DNA of 64,000 nt from the NCBI GenBank assembly GCA_963580455.1, contig OY756972.1:15639001-15703000 (forward strand). Direction: 5' to 3'. This stretch comes from Euonymus europaeus (lineage: Eukaryota; Streptophyta; Magnoliopsida; Celastrales; Celastraceae). Numbering within the stretch: the first letter of the stretch is position 1; each line of letters opens with the position of its first letter. The notes below the pieces were generated by a model that saw nothing but the letters and a program-made list of their open reading frames with translations, ran no database searches and was not told where the DNA came from. Both the position numbers and the translations under genes were made by a program. Below, one piece after another: positions 11,191 to 23,236 of this stretch.

Positions 11191-12269
11191 TGTGAAACCC
11201 CGACCCAAAAATTTAATTTTGAGTCGAATTACGGATGATCCGTGAAGTACGGAATCATGGAAAAATAGTTTTGAGCTTGGTTCGGTAAATGGGTCATAAC
11301 TTTTAGTGTACATGCCCGTTTCGGGCCCATAATATATCAAATCGAAGCTTAAACCGAGCCAGAAAATAAATTTTAGAAAAAACTAGGTTCTGTGAACAGT
11401 AATCCATCCGAACGGATATGCCTAGAGTGAGGACAGTGGGTTAGGGAACAGTAATTCGTCCGGACGGATGCTTAGGCCGTCCGGACGGCTATCGGGAAAT
11501 CTGATATTAAGCCTAGAATTTAGAGATTTATGCATTTCATCTTTTGTGAAACCCGACTAGAGAGAGAAAGAGAGAGAGAGAGAAGGAGATTTTGGTTAGA
11601 TTTTGGCTTGAAGATTGTAGATTGGTGACCATTGAAGCTAAGCAAGGAAGATTCAAGCTTGATTTGGTAAGTTTTTCTTAGTTTTTGGAAATTCTAGGTT
11701 TTTCTAGATTTGCTAGATTCTTGAAGAGTTGAGTTCTATGGTTTAGATATGTTGTTTATAGGTTGATTTGGAACATATATGTAGGTTGATTTCGTGGTTT
11801 GATGTTGAGTTGAGCTAAGTGGAATTTTTGGAGGATTTTAGAAGGAATTCTAGAGAGAGAAAGTAAGCTTCTCTTGATTGTTTGATTAATTCATTATTGA
11901 TATGATATATTGAGATGTTTGGATGATTAAATGAGTACGACATTGTGTAAATTGTTAGGTTTGGTGAAAAGGGGTTTAAAACCCTAATTGTGAGATTTTG
12001 GGGAATTGCTCGACACGAGGTAGGGGATTTACAACCATTCTTTCTATCGTTTGTCCTCAATATTTTAAAGAGCGTTTCGATTTCTCATTGGTCATTTTAT
12101 TTGTGTTTCTTCCTTAATTGCTTCTAAGGGGAAACGAACCTTGCTTATGGAATATTGTTAATTCTTGATGTTGCATGACCCGATTGTGTGTGTTCCATCA
12201 CCTATGGGCACGATGTGATTTCCGTATATGCATCATGGTAGTTATGTATATATATATATATGTAGGATG

Positions 12270-12316
<47 letters not shown>

Positions 12317-13335
12317 TTTCGGCATGTCATGGCATAACTGCATTAGAGTTGCATTGGAGTCCGAGTATGGACTCGAAAATCCTTAGGATTCTTGAAAGCT
12401 ACTTGGAGGGATGACGAAGTGATGAGAGTTACCACCGAGTCATGTGATCTCCAAGTAGGATAACGCACTAGAGGTATGGTTAATGAGGGACCTTTCCTGG
12501 AATGGTGTGGGCGTGATAGGTTCACGCAACTGGGTAATCCAAGAGCTTTTGATGTTGGGAAGCTTGCTCCTATTCAATATTACATGGTTAGCGACCATGA
12601 TATTGATGAGTTGATGTTGTGAGCTTGCTCACGTTCGATATTACATGGAACGAGTCATGGTATCGATGAGGTTTGCTCATTGAGGGGATTGCCCGGATTG
12701 ATGTTCTATGTGATTGTTGAGTATACGTGCATGTGGTAGATTCCATATTATTGCATAACCTATTGTTCGGATTCGGCCTTTATACTCTTTATAATCTTAA
12801 CCCTACTGAGCTTCTTGCCCACTCTCTACTTTCTGTTCCTTCCCACAAGAGATACTGGTAGAGGTACCGGTGGAGCGGATCAGTGAGGGTGGGATGTGAC
12901 ATGGATGGCTCTGGGTAGGATGTGGGTGTTAGAGATGTATTCTAGCATGTATTTTGTTTACGATGTATTGATGTTATTCATGATATACTTATAACCATTT
13001 GGCACTAGAGGGTGTATGCATGAAGTATGCTGAGTTTGATTTTATGGTTATATGATATTATGAATTTGTTGATGTGTTCATTACTATCAGTTTGTGCATG
13101 CTGGTAGTGGATGGCCTGAGGCCCCTAGGATCAGGATTGCATGTGTTTGAGGCCTGAGGCCTAGCTAGGTTGCTAGTGTGATGGATTGAATTTATGCTGC
13201 ATGTTTCTGATGCAGACGGGGACTCTCTGATATATGGGGAGATGCCGCCGGATTTTCGGTCTGGCGGATGATCGCACTAGTGGCCTAGGATGGTGCCGGA
13301 GGGCACCCGTGGCGTGCCCGGATCGGGGTGTCACA
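11191..13335 (+). mobile_element. Solo LTR, chromovirus-type family, TSD ATTCA
   Basis: The 2145-bp unit opens TGTGAAACCCCGACCC and closes CGGGGTGTCACA. It is flanked by perfect ATTCA duplications (11186-11190, 13336-13340). Its interior matches, in opposite orientation, the LTRs at 25224-27824, 40880-45577 and 56806-60170: a segment with 'ggagcggatcagtgaggg' and a gaggtagggga stretch. No PBS, PPT or coding sequence is present. The family looks like Tekay/Del Ty3 LTRs by size and ends, which is an inference. It carries (AG)n near 11565 and (AT)n at 12272-12314. Confidence 0.92.
12272..12314. repeat. (AT)n microsatellite
   Basis: About 21 AT units inside the solo LTR, with a shorter run at 12246-12261. 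Confidence 0.95.
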
Positions 13336-14319
13336 ATTCATATATGTGCAATATGAATTATTTTAATAAAGTCTCTAGAGTATAATGTATATTCTTAAAT
13401 GTCCATAGCCAAGTATTATTGTCAACAGTGACAACAATAATACGTAGAGTCTAATATGCGTTTGATTAATAAATGATATTAAGTCAACACATATGTACAT
13501 GAATTGGAGAATTTATGTATTTGATCAACCCGCCCTTAAATCATTACATGGATTGTGTTATAAATGTCATAAATGATTTCATAGTGATGATGGTGTTTTG
13601 TAGTCCTATGACCTGAGATCATCATTGTTCCCTACATGAGAAATTTTTCATTTTGACACCACCAAACATCGCCCTTAACAAGGTGCCTATAAAAGGTGGT
13701 GATCTTGTGTACAATAAATTATGTAGAGGGATGTGAGTGATAAAGATGGAATTTTTCCTTCTCATAACACGGGATTGATATCTAAGGCCTCTTAATTGAC
13801 TAGAGCTGATAAATGAATGGTCATGCTCAAATGAGTTGATTTAATGATATCAATGTCATTTGTTTTGGGTAGCTTATTTGGGAATCAAGAAACACTGATT
13901 GAGCTATACAAGGGTGACATATCCATGTCTCGTATTCGATCAAGATATTGAGGACAAAAAGAATTTTACGATGCTGTAACATTAGTCATGGTAAAGGTTG
14001 AGTCAAAACATTGACTTCCTCATAATTTGGGTTGCAATGATGTGTTGCTAGACATTGCTCACTGCTTGTAATTCTAAAATAGGATTTTATAATTACTACC
14101 AATATTGCGAGACCCTACAGGGTCGTACACTAAGAATGGTAAGCAATTCGGTACGTAAAATTTATAAGATGAATTTTATATTTAATGTGTGCATTTTGAG
14201 AGCGTGTCCTAATTGGACGAAGACAGTATGACTTTGGTATTAAGAAAATATGGCTTTTCCAGAAAATAAGTGTAGTTTTTAAGTATCACTCGAACATTTT
14301 GGAATGATCTCATTTTCTT

Positions 14320-14363
<44 letters not shown>
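14320..14363. repeat. (AT)n(GT)n compound microsatellite
   Basis: An AT run passes directly into about 14 GT units inside the Ty3 3' LTR. Confidence 0.95.
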
Positions 14364-14869
14364 GTTACAGATATTTTGAATTGGAAGGTGGAGTATATTT
14401 ATTTCAATATTATTATACGTTGATATATGTGTTTTGTAACAAGAATTGAAAAACACACGTTTTTGAAAAGATATGAGAGATTCATGAGTTATCTACAAGT
14501 AAGAGTGACCGAGAGTCAATAAAAAAAATCCAAGGCCGTTTTCCAATATTGCTCACTATTTTATTCGAGGTGTTGAATCGGATTTGAAGACGACGGGTTC
14601 AATTTGGTCTAGCAATTAGAGGGCTTGTGAGTTTTGTTCGTGGAAGTGAGACGTACACAAATATTGCACCATTTGTGTGGATACAATAGAGGCATAATCA
14701 AAAGGTTCGTGTTTGTTGAATGCTTTAACAGTACAAAAGGCGCGCTACAAGGTTAACTATTCCAAATTCATTATTGAATGCTAGTTTTAAATAGATCCTT
14801 GGATTAGAAATCAAAAGATTTTAAATTATTTCACTGTCTTATTGTTGTTGGATTCTTATCAATAACACC

Positions 14870-15240
14870 CTTGTATTGGAGTCCAAAATAGTAGAGGTCA
14901 AAGGCATTAAAATTCCTATTTGGGCAAAAAAGCTTGGAATAGGCCCACAACCATAACTACATGATCTATAGGGGACCATACAGCTTGTAGCAACATGGGG
15001 GCAAAGCTGCATACTATTCCTTTTGACTAGGTCAAGGCTAATTGGGTGATGTCTCTGGTAACCTTGCTTGAACTCACACAAAACACAATTTTATTCGACT
15101 AGGAGATCAAGAAATGAGTGTGGTCAACTTTAGAGATGGGTTCCTTTTGGCTATCTACAATATCCTTTGAACAAACGAAGGTCATAAGCTAGTATGAATA
15201 AGACATATCTCTCACACCACGAGGATAGAAAAAAGAGGTA
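14870..15240. other. Anonymous spacer
   Basis: Between the end of the Ty3 LTR and the duplicated block there is no gene-like or repeat-like signal that I can identify. Confidence 0.4.
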
Positions 15241-16740
15241 CATAGAAGGGCTCGAGCCCGGTCAAGCACAACCATATCTCCTCTTTTGATGTCCGATCAA
15301 AGCAAGACCACGACCTTTAGAATTGTATCATCGAGAAGAGTCCAAGAGCAGTGGTCTCTTCTTAATCCGCATCCAAAAATGGTTGGATCGAGGCAAAATA
15401 GTCAAAACATTTTGCCTCGAATTGGCCGTTTCTAACATTGAATCAAGACAAAATTCGTTTTCGGCTAGACAATTCCAACGTCACCATCCTCACCTTAATT
15501 CAACAAGGAAACAACCACAATGATGAGAATAAATTTTCTAGCATTGCTTGAGCTTCACAGTGGCTTTTTGGCAATAGTCGATCTTCGTTTCAACCATCGT
15601 AAGTTGGGCTTTAATCCTCTCACAGTTGCACTACTTTTAAGACCAACAACGATCATTTTGGTGCTCGAACAGAAAAGTGAGGCAAGAAAACATGAAATCA
15701 CAATTTTTGTTCCACTACTGGTGTAGAACAATTATTCTCAACAGAACCTTTATTTCTTTGTAAAATCACTTTTTCTTTATAAAAGCTCGAATTCACTACT
15801 AAAATCTTATGTTCCGAGTGATGAACCCCAAGGCTCAAATGGAAAAGTTAGGTAAAAAAATGTGAAATCATAGTTTTCATTCTAAAGGCAACGCATAACT
15901 CTTTTTCTCTTGATAACCTATATTTCTCTGTAGATACATTTCTCTGTAAAATCACTTTTTCTATATAAAATCTCTTTTTATCTCTTTGATAAACTCAAAG
16001 CTCGGGTTCGCTACTAAAATACTATGCCTCAAGTGATGAACCCCAAGACTTGTATTCGCTAAACCTTAATTGGCTCAAGGAACATATTTGATACTAAAAT
16101 CCTAAATGTCACAAGTGTTAAACCCTAGGTCCTAACTACTAATCCCTAACGGGCTTGAGTACCCTAAACATTAAGGTTCAAACTTCTAAAATTAGTTGAA
16201 ACTTTTTTTCCCTATAGAACCACTTTTTCTTTGTTCAACGGACCAAAACCCAAATTCACTATTAAAATCTTATGTCCCAAGTGATGTACAAGAAAGTTCA
16301 GATTTGCTAAACCCGACTAAGCAAGGCCTAGGTAATGGATTGATAATATCTTCAAAAAATGTACAGTGTTGTTTTTCTTTGTCGAAAATTAATATTTTTC
16401 TCTATAGAACTGCCAAAAATGTTTTGTTTATCGGGTATTCTCTCTTTTTGATGGCAGATTGAGACGAGGCTAGTTGCTTTGCATTTGTCTCGGCTTGACG
16501 ATTTCAATTCCATTGGCATCACCTCGATCTGTGGCTAGAAATGGCCGAATTGAGGCAAAACACGTTTCTGCCATTTTGTCTCGATCTGATAGTTTTCAAT
16601 GTCAAAACTTGGCAAGGCTAGTGGCGTTGATTTGTCTCAGTGTGATGATTCCAACGCCTTTGGCCTCAACTTCATCCAGGAAGCATCCACAACGAAAAAA
16701 GAAGTTTTCAATCATATTTGTCTAAAATAACAATGGAAAA
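15240..16740. repeat. Duplicated non-coding block, copy 1
   Basis: This block corresponds in order to 17330-18960. Shared landmarks include the 'agtggctttt..gc' stretch (15555 versus 17606), 'gtgatgaaccccaaggct' (15818 versus 17874), 'acccta..cattaaggttcaaactt' (about 16165 versus 18222) and 'aagcatcc.caac' with 'agttttcaat' (16680 versus 18923). Offsets grow from about 2050 to 2240 bp. No stable reading frame is shared, so I do not call a gene. Confidence 0.75.
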
Positions 16741-17330
16741 TATGTAATTTCAAGTTTGTCCTTTATTCAATAATTTTAAAAATCGTTGGACATTAACTAT
16801 CAAAAAAATTTAACTGTCCATTTACTCTTAATTATGAATAAATTAGGATCTAAGCCTAATTTTTCTTGCTTTTTCAAATGCAAAGAAAATTATATGAGCC
16901 TCAATTTAATGAACTTTTATAATTAATAATAGTATTTTAGTATCTTATTATAACAACTCTCATTAGTGTAAAAAAAAATTAATAACCTATTAAAATACTA
17001 TACAAAGTTGGTAAAGTACATTTTTAGCAACCCAATATTATCAGGACCAAGGAGAGGAGTCGTTTGCACGGCCGTTCCACTATAACGATCTAGTTTGATT
17101 GAATTGGCAAAAAGCCACAAATTATATGAAAAGGAATTTATTTTGGGAAAATTAGATAGAAGGAGATAGCGGTGTCCAATCTTATAAGAAGGTCCAGTCC
17201 ATTTTAAAATTTAGAAATAAACACAAAATATTAAATTACTGAAACTACCTCTCTCATCCATTATATGCGAATTTCGAGTCTTCTTCTTTGACATCATATC
17301 TCTCGTTCCCGACTTTCGATCAAAGTGAGA
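16740..17330. other. AT-rich spacer between duplicated blocks
   Basis: Poly-A/T-rich sequence without ORFs or recognised repeats. Its left part also resembles the sequence at 18960-19060, so the duplicated unit may include it. Confidence 0.4.
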
Positions 17331-18960
17331 CCATTGTCATTGGAATCATATGGCCGATACTAATCTAACACCACTAGTCTTGCCTTGAGCTGATGTCAAA
17401 AAAGGCAAGATCAAGGCAAAATGCATTTCGGAATCCGGAACTCATTTTGCCTCGAACCCACCATTTTCGACATTGAATCAAGATGAGACTAGTGGCATTG
17501 GATTTTTATCGGTTATAAAATTACAACACCACCCACCTCACCTTAATTTGACATCAAAAACAACATAGCGATGAAAATAATTTGTTGGACGTTGTTGGAA
17601 CTTTGCAGTGGCTTTTCTGCCGTCGGACGTCGGGCTTTACTCCTCTCACAATCACACTTCTTTTGAGACTAGGGACGATCATTTTAGTGGTTTGACGAAA
17701 AAGTTAGACCAAAAACATAAAATCGTAGTTTAAAAACTGTTTTTCTCTATAAAACCTATATTTCTTTATAAAACGTTTATTTGTCTTTAGAATTACTTTT
17801 TCTCTATAAAATCTATTTTCCTTTATAAAACAGAGTCAAAGCTTGGATTCACTATAAAAACTCTATGTCCCAAAAGATGAACTCCAAGGTTTTGAGAAAA
17901 AAGTTAGGCAAAAAAATATGAAATCACAGTTTTCGTTCTATTACAAATGCAAAACTTTTCTTCTTTTTATAACATATACTTCTCTGTAAAACATTTATTT
18001 CTTTGCAAAGTTCATTTTTCTCTATAAATTTCTTTTTCTTTGTCTGACATACGCAAAGCTCAAGTTTACTATTAAAATCCTATGTCCCAAGTGATAAACC
18101 TTAAGACTAGGATTTACTAAACCCTAATAGGCTTAAGGAACAGATTCGTTACTAAAATCCTAAATGTCACAAGTGTTAAACCCTAGGTCCTAACTACTAA
18201 ATTCTAACAAGCTCGGGTACCCTAAACAATGGAGTTCAAACTTCCAAGATTGGTTAGAACTCTTTTTTCCCTATAAAACAACTTTTTCTCTATTCAACAT
18301 ATCAAAACCCAGATTCTCTATTAAAACTCTATGTTCTAAGTAATGAATTCGAAAGATCGAATTCACTAAACTCAACAAATTCTTATCATTAGAAGCACTC
18401 AAAGCAAGGTCTTGATAATGGACTAATAATATCATCATAAATAGTAACAATATTGTTTTTCTCTATAGAAAACACGTTTTCTCTATAGAACCTCTGAAAA
18501 AGTTTTTTGGTTGGGTAATCGCTTTTTGGTGGCAGATTGAGGCGAGGCTAGTGGCGTTGGAATCACCCACACAAATACAAATCCGGCGTCACCAGTCTCA
18601 CCTTCATCTGTCGCCAGAAACAGCCAAATCGAGGCAAAACGCATTCCAATCATTGTTGACTGTTTAGCCTCGATCCAACAATTTTGATGTCGAATCTTGG
18701 CGAGGCTAGTGCCTTTGGATTTGTCTCGACTTGACAAATCCAACACCACTAACCTCACCTTGATCCATTGCTAGAATTGTTAGATCGAGACAAAATGCCT
18801 TCTGAATATTCCACCTCGATTCGATAGTTTTCGATGGCGTATTTTGGCAAAGTCAGTGGCATTGAATTCATCTCGGACTCACGATTCCAACGTCAGTAGT
18901 CTCACCTCGATCCAAAATTACAAGCATCCGCAACAAGAAGAAAGTTTTCAATTATATTTT
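17330..18960. repeat. Duplicated non-coding block, copy 2, with internal tandem units
   Basis: Second copy of the block at 15240-16740. Its right part (18530-18910) holds three diverged tandem units of roughly 165 bp. Each contains a ggc(g/a)a(g)gctagtg(g)cgttgga-like core, a 'cctcgat' word and an 'aatcgaggcaaaa' word. It ends about 290 bp upstream of the kelch-gene start codon and so overlaps the likely promoter. Confidence 0.72.
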
Positions 18961-19059
18961 ATTTGAATAACAATAACAAATCTGTAATTAAAAATTTCAT
19001 TCTTAATTCAACAAATTTAAAAATTAATTGGATCTTGGAAAAAAAATTCTGGCTGTACT

Positions 19060-19252
19060 TAGTAAATTATAGCTAAACCTAATTTCCCTATTTCTTTTCC
19101 TTAAATAAGTATAGAAAATGAGTTGCGGAACACCAAAAACCATTGGCGCCCCTCTTTTATGGTCCTCAAAAGCATTCTTCGCCATTCCATCCCAGCGATC
19201 TCCATCTCTTTAAAAATGGGTTATGTCCAGTTTGTCGAGTTTTGGATGCAAA
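19060..19252 (+). promoter_or_regulatory. Kelch gene 5' leader and promoter region
   Basis: A possible TATA-like word (TTAAATAAGTATAG) lies near 19101. Upstream ATGs at 19123 and 19143 open out-of-frame ORFs that overlap the main start, and an in-frame ATG lies at 19223. If transcription starts near 19130, at least one of these would sit in the leader. The transcription start is not visible from sequence alone. Confidence 0.35.
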
Positions 19253-22200
19253 ATGGCCAGGTTCGCCCAAAAACGCATTTATACGAAATCAAAATTACCG
19301 TTTCTTTTATGGTGTACTGGTCTTTTAGGGCTTGCCGTTGTTGCAGACTTCTTTTGGGCATCGTCTTCCTCTTCTTCTTCTGCCTCCTCATATTTCTCAA
19401 TTGCATCCAAATGGGCTCTTGAGAACTCTGGTCTCTCTGTCTCACCATATGTCATCTCCACCACGAAACTTGACAAGGTTTTTCTTCTTTTATTTCATTT
19501 TCTGTTCTATTCAGATGTGAATATGCGATCATTATTGTGTTTTTGCTGTATATATTCTCATTAACCCGATAGAGATTTCCTTGAATTGGGATTTTTCTTC
19601 TTTGTCATCCTGATGCTTTATTTAAAGGGGAACATTTTCGTCTTTTCAATTGAGTGGATTTTCCTCCCAAATACAGGGGGAGGTTGCTAAAGATAAACGT
19701 GTGACCAATAGAGTTCTATCAGCTACTTTTGCTGATTTGCCAGCGCCAGAACTGAAATGGGAGCAGATGCCTTCAGCCCCTGTGCCTCGCCTTGATGGCT
19801 ATTCAGTGCAGATAAAGAATATTTTGTATGTGTTTGCAGGATATGGAACACTTGACTATGTAAGACTCCATTGTTTACCGCAGTGTGTTGTTTGGATCAT
19901 TGCATTTAGTTTTGTATTAAGTTATATTCTTTTTCAATCTTACTCGGTGGGAGCTTGCGATCATTGATGAAAATTTGGAACTGATAGAAGAAGAGATTGT
20001 GATTTGAGATGATTGTTTTTTTGATGTTTTAGTATTTATGCCTTTTTTTTTTATCATAGGTGCATTCTCATGTGGATGTATTCAATTTTACCGATAATAC
20101 ATGGGGAGGGAGGTTTGATATCCCTAAAGAGATGGCACATTCACATTTGGGAGTGGCAACGGATGGAAGATACATATACATTGTTTCAGGGCAATATGGT
20201 CCGCAATGCAGAGGGCCTACCGCTCGAACATTTGCGCTGGATACTGAGACAAAGATATGGCAGAGCTTGCCTCCATTACCAGCCCCTCGGTATATGAATT
20301 AATCTAATGTACTTGAAGTACCTATCATTCTTGAAAATGAATTGAACTTTTGCTATTATACATTTGTGTTTTAACTCCAATGAAAAGAAAGTTCTGGAAG
20401 GTGCTGTTATACATGCTTCTGATACATGGTATTGAAAAGCATCGATTAGTTATCTATGCCGATGTGTGTTTGCTCCCTCTCTTGTGAGGATTTCTCTGCA
20501 CTGTTAATTATCGAATTTTATTGTTAAACTGTTTTTGTAGATCATTTGAGCTACTTTGAAACATGATAAAAGAGTCTGTGTCCAAAGCTATGTCTCTGGG
20601 CATGCTATTGATAAACATCTTAATTAAACTAAATTACATCACAAGTTCCTTGTTGAATTGCTGAAAATCACGAACCATTTTATTTACAGACATGATTGGT
20701 GTTATCAGTTTCCTACATTCCTTCTGATCTTGCTGTGATCCAAAACCTATTATAAATATGTGAGAAGTTGACTTTTATTTTCGCTTCATTATATACTTTC
20801 ACTTGATAAGGAATCATTTTAATTTTCTGAAATATTTGTCATTATATTTTCAATTGCTATACATCAATGGCTTTAACCTAATTTAATCAGAAGAAGATTT
20901 TTTCAGCTGTAACATCATATAATTCATCTGCTGCATCAATTGTGGTATCATGTAGAGTTCTTTTTAGATTGGCTTCTCTACATGCTTGAACCACAAGTTG
21001 ATTTTTGTTGTTACTTATGACTATAGTAGGTCTAAATGGAAGGATTGACATCTTGCCGAAACCATCATGACATGAGATAAGAAATTGATTGTTTTATCTG
21101 AGTTTGAGATTTGACTTTTGTTAAGTCAACGGCATAGGTCTGTTAATGGATGGATGTTAAACGAACCTTTTAGTTGACACCTTACATAGAAGAAGTCCCA
21201 ACATGTCATTTTTAGGTATGCTCCAGCAACTCAACTATGGAGAGGCAGACTCCATGTGATGGGTGGTAGCAAGGAAAACCGCCACACGCCTGGCACGGAG
21301 CACTGGAGTATTGAAGTAAAGGATGGCAAAGCAAAAGAGAAACAGTGGCAGACTGAAACACCTATTCCCCGTGGGGGACCACACAGGTTCAAACTGCTCC
21401 TCAATTTTAAGCATGGACGTTCTATTGCTCTAATGGGAAAGTAATTTACCAATTAGCAATACCATTTAACTCTCATTTCTAAATATATCCTAAGCCAATC
21501 AAAGATTTTTACCATCCCCTTTCAAATTATGAATCTCTATCTGCTGGCAGGGCATGTGTTGTGGTCAATGATCGGCTTTTTGTCATTGGTGGTCAAGAGG
21601 GTGATTTTATGGCCAAACCTGGCTCACCTATTTTTAAATGCTCACGTAGGAATGAGGTATTTCAGCTAATGTTTTGAATTTGAGAACATTTTAGGATTTA
21701 TTTTGGCTGACTGCTCTTACTTGGGGAATAAATTACTCGTTTGCAACCTTTTCTTGTTTCTTGCTTCCCTGTATTATATACCTGGCTCTTTGACACAAAC
21801 TTTGTTGTTCCAGGTAGTTTATGGTGATGTTTACATGTTGGATGATGAGATGAAATGGAGAGCGTTACCTCCAATGCCCAAACCCGACTCCCATATAGAG
21901 TGTGCCTGGGTACTTGTCAATAATTCCATAGTCATCGCAGGAGGTACAACAGAGAAGCATCCAGTGACCAAAAGGATGATCTTGGTTGGGGAGCTGTTCC
22001 AATTTCATCTAGACTCGTTGGTATTAATCTCTTCTATCATCAGAATGCCAAGTATATATGCTTTATTTTTAAATTGGCCCACGTGTAGTTCTAGTCTGGT
22101 GAAGTGTGCAATGATTCTCTTAGGTAATTAAACATTTAAACTGGCCGTAGTTAAAACACAGATGATTTTACCCCACTCTTATTGCTAGCTTTTGGAGTTA

Positions 22201-22761
22201 AGGATTCAACATATTATTCTTGTCGGACTTCCTCAACTCACACAGCTCAGTAGTTGCATAAAATATGCAATCACTTCTTGTTCTTTCTTTCACTATTTGG
22301 CCAAAACGTTCTATATATTCTAGATATGTCCTGTTCTCCGAAGCCTGGAGAGTAACTGCTTGCCATATGCGCTTTGGCACACTTTTCTTATGGGATATCT
22401 TCGTCTTATAGGGATAATCTGAACCTGTATATTATTGTTGCTATCCGTTCGTCACATTTGGGTCATAATTAGAATATTATTCCCCTCTAAACCATTTTTT
22501 TTGTTGTTGTGATTTTTCATTTTTGTCATTAATATATATATATATATATATATTTTGGTCATTTTCAAACTAGACTGACGTTTTTGTGATCTATAGACAT
22601 GGTCAGTGATTGGAAAGCTTCCTTTTCGTGTGAAAACTACTCAAGCTGGTTTCTGGGATGGATGGTTGTATTTCACATCTGGACAACGAGATCGGGGACC
22701 AGATAATCCACAGCCAAAGAAGGTTATTGGAGACATGTATAGAACAAAGTTGCATTTATGA
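19253..22761 (+). CDS. Kelch-repeat membrane protein, 7 exons, 428 aa
   Basis: Exons: 19253-19477, 19677-19859, 20060-20289, 21216-21386, 21551-21656, 21814-22020, 22597-22761. All introns are GT/AG and the frame stays open to TGA. The protein starts MARFAQKR, has a single hydrophobic segment (about residues 14-33, LPFLLWCTGLLGLAVVADF), a poly-Ser stem, then a galactose-oxidase/kelch beta-propeller. Propeller motifs include PRLDGYSVQ.., FAGYG, HSHLGVATDGRYIYIVSGQYG, MGG, RACVVVNDRLFVIGGQEGD and NSIVIAGG. It is a predicted type II membrane protein with a lumenal or external propeller. The family resembles Arabidopsis At3g27220 by my recollection; its biochemical role is not established. An in-frame ATG at 19223 would add ten residues; I chose 19253 because the conserved start MARF fits. 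The gene looks intact. Confidence 0.93.
22531..22553. repeat. (AT)n microsatellite in kelch intron 6
   Basis: About 11 AT units in the last intron, 43 bases before the exon 7 acceptor. Confidence 0.9.
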
Positions 22762-22990
22762 TCTAATTCTTTAGCAAGAATATTTTTTCTTCAAGGTTAT
22801 ATTGTCCGTATAATCAAACAGATATACGGCAATTTTGTTGTTTGAGAACTTTTACCTTGGATGCAGCAATTTCAGGAACTTGAGAACCAAATACGTATTC
22901 AATATCTGTAATAACAGGGCCTCGACTATGAATCTATATTGTCCCCGTAAACCCGCCAAATTGTCCAAACATGGCATGGAGACAATATGA
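22762..22990 (+). other. Kelch gene 3' flank
   Basis: Short stretch after the stop codon, presumably the 3' UTR. No clear AATAAA was singled out. The copia LTR on the opposite strand begins somewhere in its right part. Confidence 0.4.
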
Positions 22991-23224
22991 AGGAATATTG
23001 CTAGCATATGTGCCTTATTTAGGTGGGGGATGTTCTTGACTTTTATCTAATTATGTGGTTAGGTTTGATTAGAATAAAGACATTATACTTGCCATTTTAG
23101 GAAATAAAGCCAAACCTGAACAAAATTCATTTGCAAATGACAATTTGTAATACAGCCCCTAAGTAATATAAACGTGAAACAAGAAAGGACTAATCCTAGA
23201 AAATAATGATACATTTCCTTCACA
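22990..23224 (-). repeat. Copia 3' LTR (inner end uncertain)
   Basis: Immediately after the PPT (rc TTTGAGGGGGA) the minus strand reads TGTGAAGGAAATG, which fits an LTR start. There is no second LTR in the window to compare, so the other end is a guess. Confidence 0.5.
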
Positions 23225-23236
23225 TCCCCCTCAAAC

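Larger units (their letters stand above)
7200..14870 (+). mobile_element. Degenerate Ty3/gypsy element, Tat-like layout
   Basis: The layout on + is gag remnant (7200-8200), integrase fragments (about 8300-9275), an antisense ORF remnant (about 9540-11060), a polypurine tract ending at 11084, and a 3' LTR from 11085 interrupted by a solo LTR at 11191-13335. Protease, RT and RNase H are missing, so an internal deletion fused gag to integrase. An extra ORF between integrase and the 3' LTR is known from the Tat/Ogre/Retand group, which suggests that lineage. The right end is approximate and the 5' LTR was not found. Confidence 0.72.
11085..14870 (+). repeat. 3' LTR of the Ty3/gypsy element, split by a solo LTR
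   Basis: It begins TGTTGGAAAG after the PPT, is interrupted at 11191-13335, and resumes at 13336. Removing the insertion and one ATTCA restores a continuous sequence of roughly 1.6 kb. It contains an (AT)n(GT)n run at 14320-14363. The right boundary near 14870 is an estimate with no terminal match available. Confidence 0.6.

Noticed and set aside
12175..12414. 79-codon ORF across the (AT)n run
   Set aside because: Repetitive Tyr-Ile text produced by a microsatellite inside a solo LTR.
15323..16725. Short + ORFs in the duplicated block as a gene
   Set aside because: The reading frames are not conserved in the second copy at 17330-18960, so the similarity is at DNA level only.
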